A stretch of 34,535 bases of DNA from Botryobacter ruber (lineage in GTDB: Bacteria > Bacteroidota > Bacteroidia > Cytophagales > Hymenobacteraceae): NCBI RefSeq assembly GCF_003347595.2, contig NZ_QCZK02000042.1, forward strand, positions 1 to 34,535. Direction: 5' to 3'. The notes below the pieces were generated by a model. The model was not told where the DNA came from. It was given only the letters and a program-made list of their open reading frames with translations, and did no database searches. Shown here in pieces: positions 24,224 to 32,483 of this stretch. Position 1 is the first letter of the stretch; every line of letters begins with the position of its first letter. The position numbers and the translations under genes are program-made.

Positions 24224-24947
24224 CGGCAAACTTAAAAACAGTAGCGCCATTCAAAACCAGTTTCTGCATGTACTGCTGGTCATACATGGAAAAGGTGCCG
24301 TCCACTTCAAAATCAATAGCGCGTGGGTTGCTGAACCATTCGTTTACATTCATAACCAGCTTGAACTGCGGACGGTTCTTATCGAGGCGGAAATCTTTTG
24401 CTAACGTTACTTTTACCAGGTTTTCATTTTTCCCGAGGTGCATGGCATAGCCTTTCACGCCGGCGCCATTGCCTGCTTCATACGTGCCTTCGAGTTTCAG
24501 GAAGTGGTAACCGCCTCCCATCTGGTCGGGCCAGGCCATGTTCGCGTTGGCCAGCGTATTGGGCAGCGCCGCAGTTTTATTCATGTCCGGCCCTATCCCG
24601 ATGTTACAGGTAAGGGAGGTATAGGTACCGGAGGCATCGTCCGGCAACCTGATCAGGCTGGTGCTGTTGTCGAGAAAATTCACATAATGCACACCGACTA
24701 CAGGCTTTATTTTGCCATCTGCAGCAATTAACCTGATATCGGAGATGTAGTACTCGAGTTTGCTGATGCTGTAGCGGTATCCTGACTGGGTAGTGTACTG
24801 CATTGTTTCCGGAAGCACCGGCTCCCCGTCCACTTCATAAGCTAATTGCAGGGTATAGTCGACTTCCGGTGCAGCAGGCTCATTTTCACAGGCAAGCAGC
24901 AGGAGGCTAAAAAAGGGTAAAACCAGAAACGTGAGCAACTTCCTCAT
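24210..24947 (-). CDS. MbnP family lipoprotein
   Basis: This 245-aa protein has a lipoprotein signal peptide (lipidated Cys20 in LLLLAC) and the MbnP fold signatures: SKLEYYISDIRLI near residue 60, a LTCNIGIGPDMNK block near 112-124 and MAWPDQMGGGYHFLKLEG near 140. The Trp in MAWPDQM is a candidate for the oxidised copper-site residue, although I cannot align it to the studied protein here. The gene precedes and overlaps the di-haem peroxidase gene. MbnP-like proteins outside methanotrophs are widespread and occur without methanobactin, and none of the methanobactin genes is present in this window. Confidence 0.85.
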   Translation of the reverse strand: MRKLLTFLVLPFFSLLLLACENEPAAPEVDYTLQLAYEVDGEPVLPETMQYTTQSGYRYSISKLEYYISDIRLIAADGKIKPVVGVHYVNFLDNSTSLIRLPDDASGTYTSLTCNIGIGPDMNKTAALPNTLANANMAWPDQMGGGYHFLKLEGTYEAGNGAGVKGYAMHLGKNENLVKVTLAKDFRLDKNRPQFKLVMNVNEWFSNPRAIDFEVDGTFSMYDQQYMQKLVLNGATVFKFADEND

Positions 24948-25148
24948 GTCGATTTTTTATTCATGAAAATAGCAAAAAGTGATGCTGTAGCAAAGAATAA
25001 AGATTAGCGCTAAAAGTGATAGATGTCAGCAACAAAAACAGGCTGTTTACGAAGTAAAAACGCAGCAAGCATAAAATTGAGTATATAAACCAGGAATAAC
25101 GGGGGCAAAAGCCTGAAACACCAGCTTTTCCTGGGTCTGAAAAATGTA

Positions 25149-25180
25149 CTGCACCTGCCACCACAGCCTCTCCTGCTGCT
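25149..25180 (-). repeat. Dispersed GC-rich repeat, copy 5
   Basis: On the minus strand: AGCAGCAGGA, then GAGGCTGTGGTGGCAGGTGC and AG. It carries a 3-nt insertion relative to the other copies in the 5' part. It lies in the divergent region between the MbnP gene and the DUF1232 gene, about 40 bases before the latter's start. The remainder of 24948-25218 shows no clear promoter. Confidence 0.75.
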
Positions 25181-25218
25181 TTTAGCACCCTGGTTGACAC
25201 TTTCCCGTACATGTTGTT

Positions 25219-25605
25219 ATGTTACGCAAATGGAAAGAACTTGTCCGGAAACTGAAGGAGGATATTTACACGCTCTACCTCGCCTCTAAAGACGACCGCG
25301 TACCTTTCGGGGCAAAGGTAATTATGGTGGTAACGGTAGCCTACGCCTTCAGCCCCATCGACCTGATTCCCGATTTCATTCCGATTCTGGGCTACCTCGA
25401 CGACCTCGTGATTTTGCCGCTGGGCATCTGGCTTTCCATTAAAATGATCCCCGCTCCCATCCTGGACTATTACCGCGAGAAAGCAAAAGAGCAAATGCAC
25501 CTGCGCAGGCCCAATTATGTGATGGCTGCTGTAATCGTGCTCGTCTGGGCACTGCTGGGCTACTGGCTCTACCAGCTGTACACCGACAGCATTGAACAAA
25601 CATAG
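25219..25605 (+). CDS. DUF1232 (YkvA-like) membrane protein
   Basis: The 128-aa protein has the DUF1232 signature SPIDLIPDFIPILGYLDDLVI at residues ~49-69, and a C-terminal transmembrane segment (~100-120). Function is unknown; family members are small membrane proteins sometimes linked to ion or stress homeostasis. It lies 81 nt upstream of mutA on the same strand but a promoter-like site lies in between, so co-transcription is uncertain. Confidence 0.85.
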   Translation: MLRKWKELVRKLKEDIYTLYLASKDDRVPFGAKVIMVVTVAYAFSPIDLIPDFIPILGYLDDLVILPLGIWLSIKMIPAPILDYYREKAKEQMHLRRPNYVMAAVIVLVWALLGYWLYQLYTDSIEQT

Positions 25606-25634
25606 CGTTTCACAGATATTACCACTGATACACC

Positions 25635-25666
25635 TTTCCTACGTAAAGCATAAAAATCTATCTTTA
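25635..25666 (+). promoter_or_regulatory. Possible promoter for mutA
   Basis: TTT(C) at 25635-25638 and TATCTTTA at 25659-25666, spaced about 20 nt, resemble the Bacteroidota -33/-7 pair with one mismatch in each box. The mutA start follows 20 bases later. Confidence 0.35.
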
Positions 25667-25686
25667 CCAGAAACCACAACGAACCC

Positions 25687-27573
25687 ATGACCACGGAAGA
25701 GCAGCAAAACCCAAAGCGGCTATTTACGGAATTTACCTCTGACGGAGCAAACGCAACAGCAGCCCCATGGGAGCAGCAGGCACGCAAAGAACTACGCGAT
25801 ACGCCCCTGGAAAACCTGACCTGGCGCTCGTATGAAAACATCGCCATTAAACCCTATTACACCAGCGCAGACCTGCAGCAGGTGCCTTTTAGCAGCCTGA
25901 AGCCGGGCGACTTCCCGTTTCTGCGTGGCCGCAAAACCGGCGACAACAGCTGGCTGAACATTCAGCAAATAACCGTTCAGGATGAAAGCCCTTTTGCCAT
26001 AGACCAGGCTGCTGATGCACTCAGAAGAGGCGCCGATGGTGTTCATTTTGTGCTGAAGGACCATTCCCCTTTTGATGTGCCGTACCTGCTGCGCACCCTG
26101 GACATGAGCAAGCACAGCATCAGCTTTACCCTGGCCGAAAACCCGCACCAGTTCCTTGAGCGCCTGTACGCACACCTACACCAGCAACACCTGTCGCCCC
26201 GGAACCTGCACGGCTTTGTCAATTACGACCCGCTGACGGCTACCGGAAAATTATCGGATGGCGCTCTGCTGGACGAAGGCTCTCTAAAAGCTATCACCAA
26301 AATCCTCGACCTGACCAAAGACAGCCCCGACTTGTACGGCATCACGGTAAACGGCACCAGCTTCAGCAGCATTGGCGCTTCGGCGGTGCAGGAAGTAGCC
26401 TACACCCTCAGCGCTGCCGTAACGTACCTCGACCACCTGACCACGGCTGGTGAGCCACTGGAGTCGGTGCTGCGCAATGTGCAGTTCTGCATGGCCTCGG
26501 GCACGAACTATTTCTTCGAGATCGTGAAGCTGCGCGTGGTGCGGTTACTGTGGACTGCCGTTGTAGAAGCCTATGCTGCCGAACCGGCCCTGGCCGCACA
26601 CCTGCGCATCCACGCCTCCAGCTCCAGCTGGTACCAGACCACGCTCGACCCCTACACCAACATGCTCCGCGTGACCACCGAAGCCATGGCTGCCGTCCTC
26701 TCGGGCTGCGATTCGCTCACTGTTTCGCCCTTCGACAGCACCTTCAGCCTCTCCGACGAGTTCTCCGAACGCATTGCCCGCAACGTGTCGGTTATCCTGA
26801 AAGAGGAAGCTTACCTGGACAAAGTAGTTGACCCGGCAGCCGGTTCGTATTACCTGGAGGCGCTCACGCAGGAGCTGGCGACAAAAGCATGGGAGCTGTT
26901 TAAAGAAGTAGAGGCAAAAGGCGGATTTGAAAAGGCTTACCAGGAAGGCTTCATCCTGGGCTCCATCACCGAAGTAAGCCGCCGGAAGTTCAGCAGCATT
27001 GCCTCCGGGAAAGATGTATTGGTGGGCACGAACAAATACCCGAACCCGCAGGAGAAAATAGATTTCGACCCCGAAGAGCTCATCCAGAGTGCTGCTTTTG
27101 ATACCACGCGCGCGGCCTATCCTACCGAAGTTATGCGCATGGCCACCGAACTGCACCTGCGCAAGCGCAAGCGTCGCCCGAAAGTTATTATTGCCGAAAT
27201 AGGCCAGGCCCGGGAACAGCATGTGAACACCACGTTTGCCCGCGAACTGTTTAAATGCGCCGGTTTCGATACGGAGCTGCAGCAGTTCGAAAACGCCGAA
27301 GATGTACCCGAACGCATGCTGCATGCAGCAGCAGAGGTTGTGGTGGTTTCTGCAACAGAAGCAGTGTTCCACAAAGAGTTCGTGCCGAAGCTCCGTGCGC
27401 ACCAATCCAGGCCCACCATCATCATGGCAGCCGACCCGCAGCACATGCAGGAGGAACTGGTGGATGCCGGCTTCGATGCTTTCCTGTTCGAAGACTGCGA
27501 CACCATCACCATCCTGGAGCTGATACACCGGAGGCTGCAGGAAGAAGAGGATTACAACGGCAACGGCGCTTAA
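25687..27573 (+). CDS. mutA: Methylmalonyl-CoA mutase small (beta) subunit
   Basis: MutA is the non-catalytic partner of MutB in the heterodimeric adenosylcobalamin-dependent mutase that interconverts methylmalonyl-CoA and succinyl-CoA. The 628-aa protein has the TIM-barrel domain (about 60-450; FCMASGTNYFFEIVKLRVVRLLW, later VDPAAGSYYLEALTQELA) and a C-terminal flavodoxin-like domain (~495-620). The latter lacks the cobalamin-binding DxHxxG motif, having EIGQAREQH in its place, as expected for the small subunit. mutB lies 866 nt downstream, separated by an NTF2-like gene and two palindromic elements. Confidence 0.94.
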   Translation: MTTEEQQNPKRLFTEFTSDGANATAAPWEQQARKELRDTPLENLTWRSYENIAIKPYYTSADLQQVPFSSLKPGDFPFLRGRKTGDNSWLNIQQITVQDESPFAIDQAADALRRGADGVHFVLKDHSPFDVPYLLRTLDMSKHSISFTLAENPHQFLERLYAHLHQQHLSPRNLHGFVNYDPLTATGKLSDGALLDEGSLKAITKILDLTKDSPDLYGITVNGTSFSSIGASAVQEVAYTLSAAVTYLDHLTTAGEPLESVLRNVQFCMASGTNYFFEIVKLRVVRLLWTAVVEAYAAEPALAAHLRIHASSSSWYQTTLDPYTNMLRVTTEAMAAVLSGCDSLTVSPFDSTFSLSDEFSERIARNVSVILKEEAYLDKVVDPAAGSYYLEALTQELATKAWELFKEVEAKGGFEKAYQEGFILGSITEVSRRKFSSIASGKDVLVGTNKYPNPQEKIDFDPEELIQSAAFDTTRAAYPTEVMRMATELHLRKRKRRPKVIIAEIGQAREQHVNTTFARELFKCAGFDTELQQFENAEDVPERMLHAAAEVVVVSATEAVFHKEFVPKLRAHQSRPTIIMAADPQHMQEELVDAGFDAFLFEDCDTITILELIHRRLQEEEDYNGNGA

Positions 27574-27615
27574 CTTCCTGAAACAGAAATTTTTCCACAT
27601 GAAACAAGCCTCAAC

Positions 27616-28002
27616 ATGACGACACCACCAGCCACCACAGCCACTGCCCAAGTGCAGCAGGCGCTCGACGAACAGGTAAACGCCTGGAACGCCGGCGACC
27701 TGGAAACGGCCATGTCCTACTACTGGAACTCCGACGACATGCTCTGGATCAGCAAGACCGGTGTGCAGCGGGGGTACCAGCCGGTACTGCACGAGTTCCT
27801 CGACGACTTTAAAGACAGAAGCCGCATGGGCACCTATTCCTACACGCCGCTGCACCTGGAAGAGATAGCGCCTGGTATCGTATTCTTTGTGTTCAGCTGG
27901 AAAATTGAGCTGGAAGGCAGGCAGCTGATGGGTACGGTCTCGTCGCAGGTGTGGAGGAAAGTGGACGGGCGCTGGGTAGCGGTGTCGGAGCATGCGGGGT
28001 AG
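27616..28002 (+). CDS. NTF2/SnoaL-like (DUF4440-type) protein
   Basis: This 128-aa protein has the cone-like NTF2/SnoaL-type pattern: an N-terminal helix (VQQALDEQVNAWNAGDLETAM), then strands with MLWISKTGVQRGYQPVLHEFLDDF and a C-terminal SSQVWRKVDGRWVAVSEHAG. Such proteins often act as small-molecule binding or isomerase-like subunits; activity is unknown. It starts 42 nt after mutA and is probably co-transcribed. The first codons (MTTPPATTATAQ) overlap a sequence differing by one base in 17 from the reverse complement of the dispersed repeat. Confidence 0.85.
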   Translation: MTTPPATTATAQVQQALDEQVNAWNAGDLETAMSYYWNSDDMLWISKTGVQRGYQPVLHEFLDDFKDRSRMGTYSYTPLHLEEIAPGIVFFVFSWKIELEGRQLMGTVSSQVWRKVDGRWVAVSEHAG

Positions 28003-28014
28003 TGGGTAGTTAAA

Positions 28015-28145
28015 ACTGCTTCAAGTTTTCAGTTTGGAGCTTTTTAACGGGCAAGTTTTCAACTTGCAAGTGCTGGAAAATTGAAAAATTCACGAAAGCT
28101 GAAAGCTTTCACGATAAATGCTCCAAGTTGAAAACTTGAAGCAGT
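28015..28145. repeat. 131-bp palindromic element with nested hairpins
   Basis: The 26-nt ends (28015-28040 and 28120-28145) are complementary at 24 positions; they begin ACTGCTTCAAGTTTTCA and end in the reverse. Inside are two further hairpins, GCAAGTT TTC AACTTGC (28051-28067) and GAAAGCT GAA AGCTTTC (28094-28110). The element starts about 12 bases after the NTF2-like stop codon. It is MITE- or REP-like and unrelated in sequence to the next element. Confidence 0.8.
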
Positions 28146-28194
28146 AGTTACCTTTTTGGAGGCGCTCCGCTGCTCCGGATTCTTTTAATCTTTT

Positions 28195-28339
28195 GCTAGT
28201 GCGAGCTTGTAGCTCGTACTAACATTCTACGAACAGATTTAAAGGAACATGTCTTCTTTCGCAGAGCTGACATTTTAGATAGCGTGTTTAGAAATGCAGC
28301 AATATCAAATAAAAGTACGAGCTACAAACTCGCACCAGC
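28195..28339. repeat. 145-bp inverted-repeat element (GTGCGAGCTTGTAGCTCGTACT ends)
   Basis: The ends 28195-28220 and 28314-28339 match as an inverted repeat at 24 of 26 positions; each arm itself contains the small palindrome GAGCT TGT AGCTC or its variant. About 93 bases lie between the arms. It follows the previous element by 50 bases. The next 100 bases lead to mutB. Confidence 0.8.
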
Positions 28340-28438
28340 GCACCCTTTTCAGATTTTCCTCTACATGATTAAATCAAGGAGGACATTTGCAGTTATAAAA
28401 CGTGCAGCCTGATTTGACTGCCACAGTACAAAAAACCT

Positions 28439-30583
28439 ATGAAACCAGATTTTTCTATAATAGATATACACAAACTAGCCGCAGCACCACACGGACCCAA
28501 AGACCCGTTGGCGCCGACGGAATGGAAGACGGCGGAGCAGATCCCGCTCAAAAGCTTTTACAGCGCCGAAGACGTCAACAACTTTGAGCACCTCGACTTC
28601 CCGGCCGGGCTGCCGCCTTACCTGCGGGGCCCGTACGCGACCATGTATGTGCAGCGCCCCTGGACTATCCGGCAGTACGCCGGTTTTTCGACTGCCGAAG
28701 AATCGAATGCCTTTTACCGCCGCAACCTGGCTGCCGGGCAGAAAGGACTTTCCGTTGCCTTCGACCTCGCCACCCACCGCGGCTACGACTCCGACCACCC
28801 ACGCGTAGTAGGCGATGTGGGCAAAGCCGGTGTGGCTATCGACTCGGTAGAGGACATGAAAATTCTCTTTGACCAGATTCCGCTGGATAAAATGTCGGTT
28901 TCCATGACCATGAACGGGGCCGTGCTGCCTGTTATGGCCTTTTACATTGTGGCAGCCGAAGAGCAGGGCGTGCAGCCGGAGCAGCTGAGCGGCACCATCC
29001 AGAACGATATCCTGAAGGAGTTTATGGTGCGCAACACCTACATTTACCCGCCGGAGCCCAGCATGCGCATCATCGCCGATATTTTTGCCTACACCTCCCG
29101 GCATATGCCCCGCTTCAACTCCATCTCCGTTTCGGGCTACCACATGCAGGAAGCAGGCGCCACCGCCGACCTGGAACTGGCCTACACGCTGGCCGACGGG
29201 CTGGAGTACGTGCGCACCGGCCTCAAAGCTGGCCTGGACATCGACGATTTTGCCCCCCGCATCTCCTTTTTCTGGGCCATCGGCATGAACCACTTTATGG
29301 AGATAGCCAAGCTGCGAGCCGCCCGCATGCTGTGGGCGAAGCTCGTCAAGCAGTTCAACCCGAAGAACCCGAAGTCGCTGGCCCTGCGTACCCACTGCCA
29401 GACCTCCGGCTGGAGCCTGACGGAGCAGGACCCGTTCAACAACGTAACCCGCACCTGTGTGGAAGCGCTGGCGGCTGCCCTGGGCGGCACCCAAAGCCTC
29501 CATACCAACGCCCTCGACGAAGCCATTGCCCTCCCCACTGATTTTTCGGCCCGCATTGCCCGTAACACGCAGCTCTACCTGCAGCAGGAAACTAACATCA
29601 CCAAAGTGGTAGATCCCTGGGGCGGTTCGTATTACGTGGAGGCACTCACGCACGAGCTGGCGCACAAGGCTTGGGCGCTGCTGCAGGAGGTGGAAGAACT
29701 GGGCGGCATGGCCAAAGCCATCGAAACCGGTCTGCCCAAAATGCGCATCGAAGAAGCCGCCGCCCGCAAGCAGGCCCGTATCGATTCGGGTAAAGATGTG
29801 ATTGTAGGCGTAAACAAGTACAAACCTCAGAAAGCGGATGAAATCGAGATTCTGGACATAGACAACACCGCTGTGCGGGAGTCGCAGCTGCGCAGGCTGG
29901 AACAGGTCAAAGCAAACCGGAACCAGGAGGCCGTACAGCAGGCGCTGGAGGCACTCACACAAGCCGCAGCTTCGGGTAAGGAGAACCTGCTGGAGCTGGC
30001 TGTTGCTGCCGCCCGCCACCGCGCCACGTTGGGCGAAATATCCGACGCGCTCGAAAAAACATTTGGAAGACACAAAGCCGTGACAAAATCCATAGCAGGC
30101 GTTTACGCCTCCGAACTTTCCGACGACGAAAGCTTTGCCCGCGCCAAAGCCCTGGCCGACAAATTCGAACAGCTGGAAGGCCGCCGCCCCCGCATCCTGG
30201 TCGCCAAAATGGGCCAGGACGGCCACGACCGCGGCTCCAAAGTTATCGCCACCTCCTTCGCCGACCTCGGCTTCGATGTAGACATAGGCCCGCTCTTCCA
30301 GACGCCTGCCGAAGTAGCCAAACAAGCCGCCGAAAACGATGTGCATCTTGTTGGTGTGTCCTCACTCGCTGCAGGTCATAAAACGCTGGTACCGCAACTG
30401 CTGGACGAGCTGCGCCAGTTGGGGCGTGATGATATTATGGTGATTGTCGGTGGCGTGATTCCGGCACAGGATTATCAGTACCTTTACGATGCCGGTGTGG
30501 CGGGTGTCTTTGGTCCGGGTACTGTGATTGCGGTGGCGGCGCAGGAGATACTGGATAAGTTGCTGAAGGGGCTGGAGGGCTAG
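28439..30583 (+). CDS. mutB: Methylmalonyl-CoA mutase large (alpha, catalytic) subunit
   Basis: MutB is the catalytic, adenosylcobalamin-binding subunit. The 714-aa protein has the TIM-barrel substrate domain ([25 protein letters not shown] at ~67-91, [47 protein letters not shown]) and the C-terminal B12-binding domain (~580-705) with DGHDRG starting at D594; His596 is the cobalt ligand. [17 protein letters not shown] and GGVIPAQDY complete the domain. Length is normal. It pairs with mutA upstream; no meaB or epimerase gene is in the window. A strong 17-bp hairpin follows the stop codon. Confidence 0.97.
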   Translation: MKPDFSIIDIHKLAAAPHGPKDPLAPTEWKTAEQIPLKSFYSAEDVNNFEHLDFPAGLPPYLRGPYATMYVQRPWTIRQYAGFSTAEESNAFYRRNLAAGQKGLSVAFDLATHRGYDSDHPRVVGDVGKAGVAIDSVEDMKILFDQIPLDKMSVSMTMNGAVLPVMAFYIVAAEEQGVQPEQLSGTIQNDILKEFMVRNTYIYPPEPSMRIIADIFAYTSRHMPRFNSISVSGYHMQEAGATADLELAYTLADGLEYVRTGLKAGLDIDDFAPRISFFWAIGMNHFMEIAKLRAARMLWAKLVKQFNPKNPKSLALRTHCQTSGWSLTEQDPFNNVTRTCVEALAAALGGTQSLHTNALDEAIALPTDFSARIARNTQLYLQQETNITKVVDPWGGSYYVEALTHELAHKAWALLQEVEELGGMAKAIETGLPKMRIEEAAARKQARIDSGKDVIVGVNKYKPQKADEIEILDIDNTAVRESQLRRLEQVKANRNQEAVQQALEALTQAAASGKENLLELAVAAARHRATLGEISDALEKTFGRHKAVTKSIAGVYASELSDDESFARAKALADKFEQLEGRRPRILVAKMGQDGHDRGSKVIATSFADLGFDVDIGPLFQTPAEVAKQAAENDVHLVGVSSLAAGHKTLVPQLLDELRQLGRDDIMVIVGGVIPAQDYQYLYDAGVAGVFGPGTVIAVAAQEILDKLLKGLEG

Positions 30584-30584
30584 G

Positions 30585-30625
30585 TATTTGCAAGCTCCTG
30601 CTGCAACCGCAGGAGCTTGCAAATA
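30585..30625. terminator. Perfect hairpin after mutB
   Basis: TATTTGCAAGCTCCTGC pairs perfectly over 17 bp with its complement around the loop TGCAACC, beginning one base after the mutB stop codon. It lacks a strong T tract on the plus strand, so it may act as a 3' stabiliser or weak terminator. Confidence 0.6.
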
Positions 30626-30684
30626 ATGGCTATGGAGCCACAGGAGAGGTAACTTTCAGGCTGTGGACAGTTGCTTCCGGTAGT

Positions 30685-31263
30685 CTAATATTCAAAAACC
30701 CCGTAATTTTTACTTTGCAACATTTCATTCACTTCGTTTTTATCGAAATAAGTAGGGTCAAACTCTTCTCCCAGCCATTCTACAATACTTTCATATTCTT
30801 CGTGTTTGGGATTTTTCAAAACTTCTAACATTTCGGCATACCCCCAGACGCCGCCGCAGTCTTCTGGCGGACAACTGTTTTTACCGGTCAGGCAGATGGG
30901 AAGGGTTGTATTCTTATCCATTGGAAGTATTTTTTCGAGGATAACATCATGCTCCCAGCCATCGCCAAAGTCATACTCGTAAACCATTTTATCCTTTTCC
31001 GCTTTCAACAAATCAGAAACTTTTATTTTTTTGTAATCCACATTGTCCATCTCGTCCCAAAAATCGTCATCTTCCGATTTCTCAGCATAAAAAGTCCTGT
31101 CTTTAATAAACTGATGCAGATGCGAATTTGTCCAACCCATGGTTGTTTGGATTACTTTATGCAAATCCGACAGCAACATATTGGAAGGCACTAAAACTCT
31201 TCTCCAAATCTTTGGTTTGAATCCCTTTAAAGCAATTTGAAGTTGATAAATCTGGTTTTTCAT
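30685..31263 (-). CDS. Plasmid pRiA4b ORF-3 family protein (IS1096 passenger-type)
   Basis: The 192-aa protein matches the pRiA4b ORF-3 family: KGFKPKIWRRVLVPSNMLLSDLHKVIQ near the N-terminus, YDFGDGWEHDVILEKIL around residue 95-111, and C..PPEDCGGVWGYAEMLEVL around 130. These proteins are repeatedly found on plasmids and insertion sequences such as IS1096, but no enzymatic function is known. The gene is noticeably more AT-rich than mutB next door and opens a run of unrelated minus-strand genes. The PhnA-like gene lies 35 nt upstream. Confidence 0.88.
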   Translation of the reverse strand: MKNQIYQLQIALKGFKPKIWRRVLVPSNMLLSDLHKVIQTTMGWTNSHLHQFIKDRTFYAEKSEDDDFWDEMDNVDYKKIKVSDLLKAEKDKMVYEYDFGDGWEHDVILEKILPMDKNTTLPICLTGKNSCPPEDCGGVWGYAEMLEVLKNPKHEEYESIVEWLGEEFDPTYFDKNEVNEMLQSKNYGVFEY

Positions 31264-31298
31264 ATATAAACATATGTTTATTTAGGGAAACGGATACA

Positions 31299-31640
31299 CT
31301 ATGCCTTTCTCACAAATTCAGATTTAAGTGCCATTGAGCCGAAGCCATCAATTTTGCAGTCAATATTATGATCGCCATCTGTCAATCGTATATTTTTTAC
31401 TTTAGTCCCAGCCTTTACAGGTTTTGGAGCACCTTTTACGGGTAAATCTTTGATTACAACAACAGAATCTCCATCCATAAGTAAATTTCCGTTAGCATCT
31501 ATTACTTTTAGTCCTGCATCTTCTAATATTTCATTCGGATTCCACTCATTTCCACATTCAGGGCAAGCGTATATTTCTTCACCCATTGCGTAACCATAAG
31601 GTGAATTACATTTTGGGCATTGTTTCATTTCTTCAGACAT
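31299..31640 (-). CDS. yjdM: Zinc-ribbon protein YjdM/PhnA
   Basis: This 113-aa protein matches the family formerly called PhnA: an N-terminal zinc ribbon (CPKC and CPEC, residues ~8-30) followed by [24 protein letters not shown] and a [14 protein letters not shown] beta domain. The old link to phosphonate use is not supported by experiments for most members, so a specific function is not claimed. It is next to the pRiA4b ORF-3 gene with a 35-nt gap, and an attC-like palindrome lies upstream. Confidence 0.9.
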   Translation of the reverse strand: MSEEMKQCPKCNSPYGYAMGEEIYACPECGNEWNPNEILEDAGLKVIDANGNLLMDGDSVVVIKDLPVKGAPKPVKAGTKVKNIRLTDGDHNIDCKIDGFGSMALKSEFVRKA

Positions 31641-31673
31641 GGTTCTATTCTATTATTATCGTTTTGCTTGTGT

Positions 31674-31727
31674 ACAACGTACTTGTGTAAACGTCGGCCG
31701 CTGCTGACGTTTACACAGTTGTTGGCA
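31674..31727. repeat. attC-like palindrome, site 1
   Basis: ACAAC (31674-31678), a 5-nt spacer, TGTGTAAACGTC (31684-31695), a 10-nt loop, GACGTTTACACA (31706-31717), GTTGT (31718-31722) and TGGCA. The 12-bp inner stem is perfect, the outer ACAAC/GTTGT pairs too, and the 5-nt spacer is bulged on one side. The site ends 8 bases before the stop codon of the next minus-strand gene. Confidence 0.6.
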
Positions 31728-31735
31728 TGCGTTTT

Positions 31736-32224
31736 TTATACAGTAATTTCTATCAAGCCAAACACAACCTTATCACCGTACTTTGCCTGTGCTTCTGCCT
31801 TGTTTAAGAACTTAATCTTTTTTACTTCTTCAGCTTTTAGCTTGCTTAGCTGGTTCCGTCTATCTGTGTGATTAGAAGTCAGTTTTCCATTTACTGCAAT
31901 CGGAATTTTATATTTGGTTCCAATCTGCTGTACCTGGTCATGTACTTTTCTGTAGATAAAGTTCTCAATGTCGATGTCAGCGGAAGATTTGACTATCACG
32001 CATTGCCTGTTGCTGAATCCAAGCTTTTCTAACTTTTCTTGGGTAACCGCCTGTTCAAAATGAGCAAGGTTGTCGGGGGCACTTTCATTGGGAGATGAAA
32101 TTAATCCATCAAGCACATGGATGCAATCTTTGTCATTTATGTTTACTTCCATTACTTTTTGGGAGTATCCAAGAGTACAGGCAGCGAAAATGAAGGAACA
32201 GGTAATGAAGAATTTAATTTTCAT
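31736..32224 (-). CDS. Secreted hypothetical protein with TonB-plug-like C-terminus
   Basis: The 162-aa protein has a signal peptide (residues 1-21, with an LGYSQ cleavage site). Its C-terminal ~35 residues (LKAEEVKKIKFLNKAEAQA, then KYGDKVVFGLIEITV) resemble the short plug motif of TonB-dependent receptors and of the plug-like tails of Bacteroidota BlaR1/M56 proteins, which have the pattern E-I-x-V-L-K-x-x-x-A-x-x-x-Y-G-x-x-x-x-x-G-V-I. No barrel or peptidase domain is present. The middle has no recognised motif. Function unknown; an interaction with a TonB-type partner is speculation. Confidence 0.6.
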   Translation of the reverse strand: MKIKFFITCSFIFAACTLGYSQKVMEVNINDKDCIHVLDGLISSPNESAPDNLAHFEQAVTQEKLEKLGFSNRQCVIVKSSADIDIENFIYRKVHDQVQQIGTKYKIPIAVNGKLTSNHTDRRNQLSKLKAEEVKKIKFLNKAEAQAKYGDKVVFGLIEITV

Positions 32225-32483
32225 AGTTAATTTTTTTATGATTTAATTGTTTGCCAACTTGAGTATAAACGGAGTTATTCGGCTTATCTGCACTATGCAT
32301 GGAATCCTAATAACAGATTTCTTTAGCACCTACTCCGCGATTCCTGATTCAATATAAGAAATTTAGGTGTATTTGCCGTGCTTGTCGGTTCTCTAAAAAC
32401 GGCGGAATAATGATATGTAAAAATATAAAACCAGTCAACTTAAGGCTCTTCCAGCATTTGATCCTTGAAAGCACAAGTACATT
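32225..32483. other. AT-rich gap between the plug-like and TlpA-like genes
   Basis: Contains GCCAACTTGAG at 32253, resembling the half-site GCCAAC seen at the other gaps of this block, but without a clear stem. No gene or terminator is seen. Confidence 0.35.

Larger units (their letters stand above)
28003..28438. other. 436-base gap inside the mut locus, filled by two palindromic elements
   Basis: Besides the two palindromic elements listed separately, this gap contains GGAGGAC (28379-28384) and no convincing promoter for mutB. No gene is apparent. Confidence 0.5.

Noticed and set aside
23225..24947. Methanobactin biosynthesis cluster
   Set aside because: Only the MbnP/MbnH-like pair is present; no precursor peptide or MbnB/MbnC genes are found.
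24961..25212. 83-codon frame upstream of MbnP
   Set aside because: Phenylalanine- and leucine-rich random-like translation that crosses a dispersed repeat copy.
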